This document shows, one piece after another, positions 55,892 to 64,000 of a stretch of DNA of 64,000 nucleotides. The notes below the pieces were generated by a model, which had not been told where the DNA came from, ran no database searches, and was given only the letters and a program-made list of their open reading frames with translations. A program made the translations under genes and the position numbers. The DNA comes from Bisporella sp. PMI_857 (Eukaryota > Ascomycota > Leotiomycetes > Helotiales > Helotiaceae): contig JAJSPD010000099.1 of NCBI GenBank assembly GCA_021307315.1, forward strand, positions 83,245 through 147,244, read 5' to 3'. Every line of letters begins with the position of its first letter. The stretch's first letter is position 1.

Positions 55892-58376
55892 ATGCCAGGT
55901 ACTAACGTGGCTCCTGAGCATCAGGCATCGCACGTCTACAGAGACACCCAAGTGCTCGGATATGATTTTGAGTTACACTATGGTCTCACTTATAAGAGCG
56001 TAAGAGACATTTTGGAGGAAATCTTGGAGGATATTTCCTCAAATAAGCATGTCCACAACTGGGACAAAAAGCTCCTCACCAGTCCGCTCCAGTCACTAGT
56101 TAATGCTGGGCGGAAATACTTGAAAGAAAACCGTTATGCCTTATACTACCTCCTTGCCCATTCAATGGTAGAGGAGGCGTTGACGGTTGGCGGGTTCAAC
56201 CATGAGTCACCTATTCTGCAAGAAGCTGGTGACATAAGCAGCCACCTATTCTTTACCAAGGTTAGAAGTCATTCCTCTAATCAATTTCTGAGAAAGGAAC
56301 TAATGATGTCCGAAGAGATCGTCTCAAAGTGAGATCCGCCTGGGTTCACCACCTACGGACACCATAAATCCACCACCTACTCCGGGAGGTGATCTTGCGA
56401 GCGAGGACGATGCTAAATTGCTGCATCTTTCTCAAGGTCGAGTTGTGTAAGTATTAAGCTGCCCAGAATACCGATACAACCACTCCCAGAGTTTATGACT
56501 CTCTGTCATTGACTATCAATGGTATAGGTATATCAAGGAGCAGATTCCGCATCTAGAAAGGGCAACTCTTCTAACGTTTTACGCTTTCTGTATCCGGCTA
56601 CAATGCGAAGACTACGGCTATATTCGCACTTTCATAGAGAGGCATCTAGGCATGCGGAGTATCCTCAAAGAGCCATATCACTGGCAGCAGACATCTCCTC
56701 CATAGTTAGACTCTGTAAGCCAAGGTTTTATTTTCCCGTTTATCCCTAGTCACTTCACACTGGCTTATACAATAACGGCCAGTCACAGCAGAAGTGTTAC
56801 AAAAGAGTCAGTCTTTCGTGCCATATTACGTACCTTACCCTTGACTGTGATAACGCAACTGAACGCAATGCAGCGGATATGTTTGATCGCTCCGCTATTT
56901 TTTCTGCGGATCAATTCAAGGATGTAAAGAGCCCTAGCAAGCTCCAACTTTTCAAAGCATCCTCGTCAATACTATTAACGCTTGCTATCCCTGAAGAATC
57001 GGTGTCCCACGAGGAAGAAGTTGGCCTTTTGCGGGTACCACAGGCTCTATGGACGGTGCTCGCGGTTAACTGCTCCTCTGAATTTGCTTCCGCTTATGAG
57101 CCCCGGCAGCACCTGACACCCATTGCTCAATATTTGCGTGGCATAACTTCGTCCCTATACACGCAGAGGATGAACGCCAAATTAATCCATGAGGCTCTAA
57201 AAGACGCGCTGAAGAGTTGCGACGGAGCGAGCATATTTGATGATGAGCACTTCACCAAGTCAACCGCATACCACTGGGCAGTGAGGACGTGTGATGAGCT
57301 AAGTGAATCCATTGCCTCGAGCATCAGGTTCACGCGGAGGGTTCAAGGTCATATAGACAAACTTTGTGTTGAATCTCATATCCTCGAGAGGCTTGGCATA
57401 GATTATTAGGCGCAGCAATTGAAAGAGGAAATCTTTGCACTAGAGGATCTGCAGGCTCAAATACTCGCAATGAGTTCTCAGGTTCAAGAGCGTGTAAGAA
57501 CCCCCCATCTCAATATGGAATAGCTACAGGTTATACACATTGCTAATATCGGCCTTAGCGTAACGCAGTATGCCTTTCCTTTTGAACCCCGAAACAGTAA
57601 TAAGCTAAATACTAGGTAGCTACACGGAGTTACGGCAGTCTTGGAGGCCCGGACGGCTCTGCAGCAAGGTGATCGTCTTAAGATATTGGCGTACCTCGCA
57701 ACGGTATATCTACCACTAACAGCTAGTTCGGTATCTCCCCCCACCTCCAGTGGCGCTTCATTAGCGTTTTCAGACTATATCAAACTGATAGAAAAACTAC
57801 AACCAGTCACTGTACAGCATGAGCGTCCTCCCTAAATCTGCAACATTCCCATCATTCTTTGTCGTCTTCACGGGCCTCTTCCTCTCTACCATCCTCCTTG
57901 GAACCAATATCTGGCCACTGTTGGCAGGCATACCGCCTAAATTTCAGAACCGCTCCTTGGGCCTCTTAGCGCAGCTTTTCGCGTCGTGGATACTGCACTA
58001 TATTGAGGAGTACACCCACATGCTCAACCCTTACCGCGATTACACACCAAACATCTCGTACGAGTTGCGTTACCTTTGTATACCCATCATCTTCCGCGGG
58101 ATTCCTATCTTTATACTTCGCGGCTTTCTCCTCCACAAAATCTACATGCCGAGGGACCAGTACATTCTGTACCTCTACCGCGATAATCGCTTCATGCACG
58201 TCAAGTACCACCCCGTCTGGTTTGTCAAGGATGTCATCCGCGCTATTTTCATCCCCGCCTGGCTCGCCCTTGCTACCTCCATTATCTGCTACCTGGTTCT
58301 GCTGGATATCTTGTGGGGGTTGGCACTCGGCTTTTACCTGTTTGTTACGATACTGTTACGGCCGAGTAAACCCTAA
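55892..58376 (+). pseudogene. CorA-like multi-domain membrane protein, 6 exons, two internal TAGs
   Basis: Exons 55892-56260, 56316-56446, 56528-56714, 56783-57493, 57620-57730 and 57807-58376 join in consistent phases to 693 codons. Two TAG codons interrupt: 56703-56705 (SPP-stop-LDS) and 57407-57409 (GIDY-stop-AQQLKEE, Trp expected). The N-terminal part is helical (YALYYLLAHSMVEEALTVGG). The C-terminal part has the CorA-type signature EARTALQQGDRLKILAYLAT, VYLPLTASS-SLYSMSVLPKS and a following membrane helix, then further hydrophobic helices. The final residues L-R-P-S-K-P and the TAA come from an LTR that begins at 58354. Relatives are fungal CorA/ZntB-like proteins of unclear transport role. 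Intact splicing with two nonsense changes suggests recent decay. Confidence 0.78.
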
Positions 58377-58582
58377 ACCCTAGCCCAACTTCGCTTATGA
58401 CCCCTAAGTCTCGGCGACTCGCTTACTGGCCCCTGGCCAGTCTCCTAATATAAAGCGTCGCTTTCCTTCCCTTCTTCCGTCTGTAGCTTGCTCTCTTCGT
58501 TATAACAATTGATAGTCGTTCACACCTTTGAGTGCCTTTTTCTGAGATCTACGGATCGAGATCTCTGTCACCTTGAGTTACA
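58354..58582 (+). mobile_element. LTR (family X, 229 bp) at the 3' end of the CorA-like gene
   Basis: Starts TGTTACGGCCGAG, ends CTTGAGTTACA; matches the split LTR at 39010/41663. No target duplication is visible, so it is probably a 5' LTR followed by a truncated element: an ATG at about 58612 opens a short frame (MSSRPPSTKDTPL) with stops that may be gag. Confidence 0.8.
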
Positions 58583-59165
58583 AAAAGAAGCTCTCTGGGA
58601 AAGGACAAAGAATGTCTTCCAGACCCCCTTCGACAAAGGATACCCCTCTAGTCTAGCTAAGCGACCGGACTACCCCTAAAGAAATTCGGACACAATCGTC
58701 AGCTAGCAGAAAACCTGGAGCTGAAATACAGTAGTAGAAGGCCAATTAGGTGTCGCTGGTTTTTTAATTAATTTCTTTTTAGCCGGGTCCACTTCCAGAC
58801 ACTTGTGGCTGTGCACCCCTACACGGCTGTATCCACGTGGGGCAAAATCTTAGTGGTACTTCATGCAACAACTAACACAAATACAGCGCGTACGCCAAAT
58901 TTTGAAGATTACACGTATTTTAATAATCTATAGGTACATATCCTAAGGCGTATATCATTGCTTTTTCCCGAAATTACCGAGAGCTTCCGCAATTTGTTGG
59001 CCGATTTCCTTGACGAGGCTTTCCTCACAAATAAATCTGTATACAGTTGCTTGCAAAATCGGCTTCCGCAATTTCTGCTGCGCCTCACTGAGCCGGGATG
59101 CCATGCACCCATAGAACTCCCTTCACCTAGAGCGCTCGAGCAGCAGATGCCGACCATAATCCATT
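58583..59165. other. Truncated retroelement leader and unassigned DNA
   Basis: A gag-like start with early stops up to about 58750. A plus-strand frame 58958-59165 (LLADFLDEAFLTNKSVYSCL) may be a host exon fragment cut by the following LTR; unrecognised. Confidence 0.35.
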
Positions 59166-59291
59166 TGTCGGTCCAAACGGTATTGCAATACTTTGTGGTG
59201 ATAGACTCTGTTGTTGTTATTCTCTATCTAAGCTCTAGCTAGTCATGCACCCGGTGGGTCATGTAATCTCACCAGTCCCTTAGTACCAACA
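59166..59291 (-). mobile_element. Solo LTR of the copia element 1 family, 126 bp
   Basis: Same length and ends (TGTCGG to CCAACA) as the LTRs at 18811 and 23883. It differs at several sites, mostly with C or G where element 1 has T or A. Flanks (CCATT and ATTAT) show no target duplication. Confidence 0.9.
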
Positions 59292-59389
59292 ATTATCCAC
59301 CAACCTCAACGAGCATTACACATGAAACACACGCGTGCGTGCCCCCAGGTTAAAGTATAAGTAATTACTACGACCCGAGTGTTCCAACA
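59292..59389 (-). repeat. LTR fragment shared with 27186-27289
   Basis: Begins ATTATCCACCAACCTCAACG directly after the solo LTR and ends GTGTTCCAACA. Read on the minus strand it starts TGTTGGAACAC like an LTR. Confidence 0.65.
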
Positions 59390-59620
59390 TACATTTAAAA
59401 CAGAGAATACCCTAATAAGCTTGAAACGCAAATCCCAAGGGGCCTTTCACAGGTTAATTGCTCTTTTCTTCGCCTCATCGAAAAAATTCTCCAAGACGGG
59501 AGCGTTACAGTAAACTGCGAAATCAGTTTCAGGCTAGTACAATCAATGATTTTCTTTAATCTTCGCTTTTATTATGGTTCTAGTAACTTAACCTGGCAGA
59601 TAATATTGGCAACTCAACTC
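59390..59620. other. 3' flank of the truncated large gene
   Basis: No recognised feature. Confidence 0.4.
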
Positions 59621-60985
59621 CTACAGAATGAAAACTCCCTCTTCATGTATGGTAGGCATGCTACTGAGACAAAACCAACAAATCTCCGTCGCCTTATCTG
59701 GTAAAACATATGTATTGAACTTGCAGCCAATGCTCAAGGACGTTGCCGCAAGTCTGGCTATCCAGTTGCCGTGTGCACGCACAACTGCTCTGTCCTCGGG
59801 CCGTTGTAGAAGTTCTTCCCAAGTGTCCATAGATACTAACTTGAAAGGCGCCGGTGTAGGGGGCGTAGCATTTCTGTCGCTGAACTGCTCCGTGCTATTG
59901 TTGGTGCCGCTAATATCGGATGGAAGATTTGATTGAACTTTGGGGGGTTGTTTTACATCAAATCCGCAGGAACACTTGCAACGGTGCACCAAATCACTTC
60001 CAAGGGCAGTGAGAATGTCTAGGTCGGCCACCCACTCGCCTGCATCAACCACTCTGACTAGAGTTTCAAGAAAGTAGGCAGTGACGTCACAACTGCCGGA
60101 GGGACCAATGTTGATAGATTGTTCCCACCCAGTGAAAGAGAGGTCCATCTGCGTCTTTGAAAATTCATCGGTAAGATTGTTGTCGAACTCATCATGCTTG
60201 ACTAACCAGTATTTAGCACGGACAGATTTTCGCACTCGAGGGTTAACGGGGGGGACTAGCATTGCTATGCCTGGGTTTCCAACATTTCCGATGATTCTTC
60301 GAATTTCTGTTGTTCCAGATGCTTCATAGGGGTCACTAATTAAGGCAGCGGTAGCATATATGGAGTCTCCCGAAGATACGGCCATCACGCTCGTAAGACC
60401 TTCAGGGTCGATGTTGTATGACCCAGATTCAAAAAATGCAATGCACGAAAAGGCGTCCGCTCGTTGTATTTTCGGGGCACACCATTTTGCCCATACCAGC
60501 GCTTTGTCATTTATCTGGCTCTTGTCTCCCTTTGGTATCCATTTAGCCTTCCAAAGTGGCTCGTTTATCACTTCCAAGGATAAGGTCGCACCCGGAACAC
60601 TCTCATATATTTCCGTTGCTATACAAAGCCCCTGAAGTGCTTGATTCAATTCGCTGTTTATTGCAACATCCATGTTTTCGATGAGATCAAGGAATTTAGC
60701 GAGGCTGATGTCATTGGACTCAAACGCGGCTTCAATTCCAGTAACCCATGCCGTCTTGAGGAACTGGTGAGCAGCCTCTGGGAGAGCTATGTCGCCCCAG
60801 CAATACAAGGCAGCTTCCTTAGGATTTCCATACAAATGCCGAAAAGCCGTCTGCGGCATATGTTGAAGCCGATCAGCTCGATGACGTTGTTCGTTTGCCC
60901 GCAAGATATAATCCTCACAGCCCATAACTCCCAAATCTTCGCTGCCATAAGAATCATCAAGTAAGCCAAGCATCTCGAAGCCGTA
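59621..60985 (-). pseudogene. C-terminal 450 residues of a large fungal protein, 5' end cut by a pogo insertion
   Basis: Minus-strand frame from the insertion edge (first ATG at 60973) to TAG 59621-59623. Family blocks are YGFEMLGLLDDSYGSEDLGV, WVTGIEAAF, SCIAFFESGSYNIDPEGLTS, VMAVSSGDSIYATAALISDP, RRIIGNVGNPGIAMLVPP, MDLSFTGWEQSINIG and GEWVADLDILTAL, and a Cys/His-containing end (CKCSCGFD). This is a widespread fungal family of unknown function, whose members are longer at the N-terminus. The residues before YGFE stop at the TA where the transposon entered, and no earlier exon is visible beyond it. A shorter product from ATG 60973 is possible if a promoter exists in the transposon. Confidence 0.8.
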
Positions 60986-62800
60986 AGTCCGTGCACCCCC
61001 ATCCGAACCACCCCCCCATCAGAACCACCTAAAATTAAGCGATTTTCAGACTACTGCCCACACTTAAATAATTATAATTAAATAACTACTCAATTTCAAT
61101 ACAATCTAAAGTAGAATCAGATAGACTAGCTATTTCTTCTTCTTCCTCCTCAATTCTAGCCCCGTCAGCTGCTATTTGCGCTTTGTAAATAGCTTCAATA
61201 TCTGCAAACTTGGAATTTGGGCTAGTTTTAACCTTTTTCCGTTTCTTAGGCCTAGCCTTCTCTAATTGAACTTCTAAAGAGTGAATTCTAAGCTCATAAT
61301 CTGCTAAAACACTCTCTTGCTTTTCAAAACCTTTTATAATCTTCCGAAATAAAAGCCTTTGTGTCAAATGACTTTGGTCCTGGAGCTTTTGGAACCTAGC
61401 TGCCTAGGCTTTTATTTCAGTCGATTTTTTAGGTGTAGACTATACAGGTTGAAATGAATTGACTGTAGAACCTTCAATTGGGCTCTGTAAAGCTTGTGAA
61501 GTATGTGTAGAGTCTTTTTGGCCATATTACTATTCTCCAAGAGTAAAAGGCTCATAAGTGGTTTTGCCATGGATTTTGGCCAAAGACCAGTTGCTTTCCA
61601 CCCATTTTTAATAATCTTAGCAGCCAAAGCCTCTTTTCTAGCTTTCTGGTAGCAGGCTAAGAAATTCTGCTTTCCAATTGGGCTAGAATCTGTCAAAAGA
61701 GTCAAATATCCAACTTCTTTCCGGTAGTGACTTTTGAGGGAAGAAAAGACTGATAAATCCAAAGGTTGAAGAACGTGAGAAGTATGTGGAGGTAAAAATA
61801 AAAGATATACATTATGCTAGTAGCACAAGTACATAAATTCAGTAGTTTCATGACTTCCATGGCCATCTAGAATAAAGAGTCTAGGCTCTAAAGTGGATGT
61901 TTGAGGAAGAAACACTTTCTGGAGCCATTCCACAGCTGTATTATCTGAAGTCCAGGCATTTTCGGTAGCTGTAAACTGCCAGCCTTCGTACGGAGTAAGG
62001 TCTATAGGAAACCATTGTTGTTGGACTGTTTTCCTTTTGAAAATTACTAACGAAGTAAATGCTCTCCCACTTGCTGAAACACACTTAATAAATGATGTCC
62101 AAGCACGAGATTCAGGCTGTTTCTTTTGAATAGAACGCTTTTTAGCACTTCCGACTACTAGCTTATTTGCTCTATAACTTTTATAATACCGGATTCATTT
62201 ATATTCACCGATTTTCGGGCGAAATAGCTTGGATTTAAAAAAAAAAAAAAGCTGAAACAAGACTTAATTATAAAAGTAGTAGCTTTATTAACACGCTAAG
62301 AATCAATATTACGAAACTTCTAGTTTTAAAATAGAGTTGCGTCGTAAAAAAGCTTGCATTAGCGTTTTTCTAGTGATTTGCTATTTTTTTTAAAGTTTAA
62401 AAAGCGCTGGGCAAACTGTTTGATTTGCGCATAAGTCAAAAGCACTTTTAAAGCTTTTGAACAAAAACCTATAAAGCTAAGTGTTTTTTTGTACTTTTGA
62501 TAACTTCTGTTGATTTTCCGCTGCAATAGAATAGTCTTTTTTGCTTGCAATTCGACTCGGAAAGTAAAGTAAAGAATACTTTATTCTCGAGCAGCTAGCT
62601 TAATAAACTTGCTATTTCCAACATTCTTTATAGCTTAAGCTATATCATTTTCGGTATATTGAGGCATAACTAGTTTAAGAAGTAAAATCCAAAGTTTGAA
62701 GTAATTTAGATTAGAATTAATTCAATAAAAACAAAAATAGTAGGAGTAGCGGTCTGAAAATCGCTTAATTTTAGGTGGTTCGGATGGGGGTGCACGGACT
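60986..62800 (-). mobile_element. pogo/Fot1-like transposon, 1815 bp, TA target
   Basis: Inverted ends AGTCCGTGCACCCCCATCCG with TA on both sides (60984-60985, 62801-62802). The left end has an imperfect internal duplication (ATCCGAACCACC, ATCAGAACCACC). It contains a minus-strand transposase related to that of the 39-41.6 kb element but with unrelated terminal repeats. Confidence 0.92.
61086..62560 (-). pseudogene. pogo-like transposase, N-terminus decayed
   Basis: The DDE region is well kept: VGSAKKRSIQKKQPESRAWT, LTPYEGWQFTATENAWTSDN, LFILDGHGSHETTEFMYLCY, VYLLFLPPHTSHVLQPLD, LDLSVFSSLKSHYRKEVGYL, GWKATGLWPKSMAKPLMS. TAG replaces Gln after MYLCY (about 61818). The region between HTH and DDE (about 62170-62350) is A-rich with stops, and the HTH part is partly readable (LLTYAQIKQFAQRFL). 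C-terminus ends KKRKKVKTSPNSKF...DCIEIE. Non-functional. Confidence 0.85.
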
Positions 62801-62802
62801 TA

Positions 62803-63379
62803 GTTCACTGTTTATTATGTGAACTGCGAAAAAATAAATCCGAAAAGTATTTTTTTAACGGAGTTTTGCATTCTAAAAAGTGATTTTGCTTAAATATTGC
62901 TTGTTGTAATCCGCGGATTTCGAGCAAATGTAGTAGCGGCTTGTTTACAGCGCTTTTTTGTTTAAGAAAAACTAAAAGTTTGCAGTTAACGAACAATATA
63001 CGAGTCCGCTAAAATGCTAACAGTTTCGCTTTTATAAAATAGCTAAAAAGTTTAACTGTTAATTCAAGAAAAAATAAGCTAATCGACATTCCGATTATAT
63101 CGATCAGCTTAAAACTTTTGAAAGCTTAATTAAAGCTATTTACCTGCTAAATATTATTCGCTGTACTGCAGTAAACTCTGTTAAAGCGTTTAACAGCGTG
63201 CAATTTTTACAACTTTTAATACTACTGTAGCGGAAATTAACAACGATGTGCTAAAACTGCTACTAAGCGCTAAGCAAGTATATGCGTCTGTTAATAAAAT
63301 AGATTTTAGACTTAACGAAAATTTGCGTACTGTTAAAAGTTTTGCAAGCTATCGATTTGTTTAGCTTGCTACTATTTAC
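62803..63379. other. AT-rich decayed transposon DNA
   Basis: Starts with a small inverted repeat GTTCAC...GTGAAC (62804-62826). The minus-strand frame 62805-62996 (LHLLEIRGLQQAIFKQNHFL) looks like the C-terminal tail of another pogo-type transposase. Both C and G are scarce, as after RIP. Confidence 0.4.
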
Positions 63380-63906
63380 TTTACGGCTGAAAATTAGTAT
63401 TTTGTAATGCTATTACAGAATTTAATGCTAAAAAAAAACTTTGTAATAGCATCGTATAGTTATAACTAAACTAATAACTATAGTTTAAAAGTTCGTTTTT
63501 TTAGCGAGCAGTTTTCGGCTAGCTACAGACTATTTCACGATTGCGATTAATCGCGAATTAAAATAAATTCAAGTTTACTCGTAAGCAATTTCTTGTACGT
63601 GTTTCATTTGCAATAACTATTAACAAAACACAAAAGCAATCGTTAGCTAAAATAAACGTTGATTTTCGTCGTTAAGTTTTTACATATAAGCAGTTTTATG
63701 TTGCAGTATCGCGAGCTTTTTTCGCAGCGGGCATTTATGTGTTATTAAATAATAACTTAAGTAGCAAAGCGAAGAATTCAAGCTCGCTAACGGCCCGTCA
63801 AACTATTAACATTGTATATTCGGAAGTTTTAGTTGCATTCGTTGTAGCTAAATCAAGTGCTAAGCAAATACAATCAACTTTTTACAATTTTTGCATATCG
63901 ATTTAA
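63380..63906 (+). pseudogene. Helitron (Pif1-like) helicase C-terminus, RIP-like decay
   Basis: The plus strand reads RKQFLVRVSFAITINKTQKQ, SLAKINVDFR, a TAA, VFTYKQFYVAVSRAFFAAGI and YVLLNNNLSS, then NIVYSEVLVAFV. These are the last helicase motifs of Helitron Rep-Hel proteins. His-to-Tyr, Gly-to-Lys and Pro-to-stop-type replacements show both C-to-T and G-to-A change. Upstream 63380-63560 has LKI...LITIV fragments in another frame. Confidence 0.7.
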
Positions 63907-64000
63907 AGTATTATTGCGCCGGAAAAAAGATTCATTTATTTATAATTTTCGCAAAAAACTTTATTTAAGGATTTTCCAAGTTTGTATATATACACTCCCG

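Noticed and set aside
2604..58376. Reassignment of UAG to a sense codon in this organism
   Set aside because: Several intact genes end in TAG (9969, lipase, 59621), others in TAA or TGA, so UAG works as a normal stop; the internal UAGs are better seen as mutations or editing sites.

Overview
This window comes from a filamentous ascomycete (Pezizomycotina-type) genome. The genes have short introns of about 50-160 bp with GT(or GC)-AG borders and CTAA/CTGA-like branch sites. Typical fungal families are present: AsaB/CmcJ-like, HET-NACHT and NB-ARC-TPR proteins, BTB, PAQR, class 3 lipase and CorA-like proteins. The repeats are Ty1/copia LTR elements, pogo/Fot1 transposons, MITEs and a Helitron relic. 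I cannot name the species. I saw no tRNA, rRNA or CRISPR array.

Layout. Positions 1-18000 are the gene-bearing part. It starts with an intact five-exon AsaB-like gene, followed by a CorA-like gene broken by one TAG, a HET-NACHT relic and a 384-bp MITE. Next come four multi-exon genes whose exons I assembled: a membrane/F-box/zinc protein (470 aa), a GRDP-like protein (481 aa), a divergently transcribed 973-aa protein with a Gly/Cys tail, and a 495-aa lipase. Positions 18811-34655 are mostly retroelements: a 5.2-kb minus-strand copia element with identical LTRs, a remnant of another LTR element, and a 7.2-kb plus-strand copia element that is extremely A-rich and G-poor on its coding strand. 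Positions 36168-38694 are a broken NB-ARC-TPR gene. Positions 39010-41771 are a stack of insertions: an LTR hit by a pogo transposon, itself hit by three solo LTRs of three families. Positions 43308-45124 are a young gag-only LTR element inside a host reading frame. Positions 46473-52657 carry three plausible genes and a MITE. Positions 53192-58376 are mostly broken genes (BTB, TPR, repeat protein, a six-exon CorA-like gene). The window ends with a large gene truncated by a second pogo element and a Helitron helicase relic.

Themes. (1) Many host genes keep their frames and introns but carry one or two nonsense codons of the CAG-to-TAG or TGG-to-TAG/TGA kind, the decay expected from repeat-induced point mutation (RIP). 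(2) LTR insertions have replaced the C-terminus and stop codon of two genes (15478 and 58354). (3) The plus-strand copia element shows coding-strand G-to-A change at GG and GA while CA and TG survive. That is not the RIP footprint and looks more like editing of minus-strand cDNA; it is the most interesting signal here. (4) At least three NLR-type genes are dead. Intact genes end in TAA, TAG and TGA, so the internal stops are unlikely to be sense codons.
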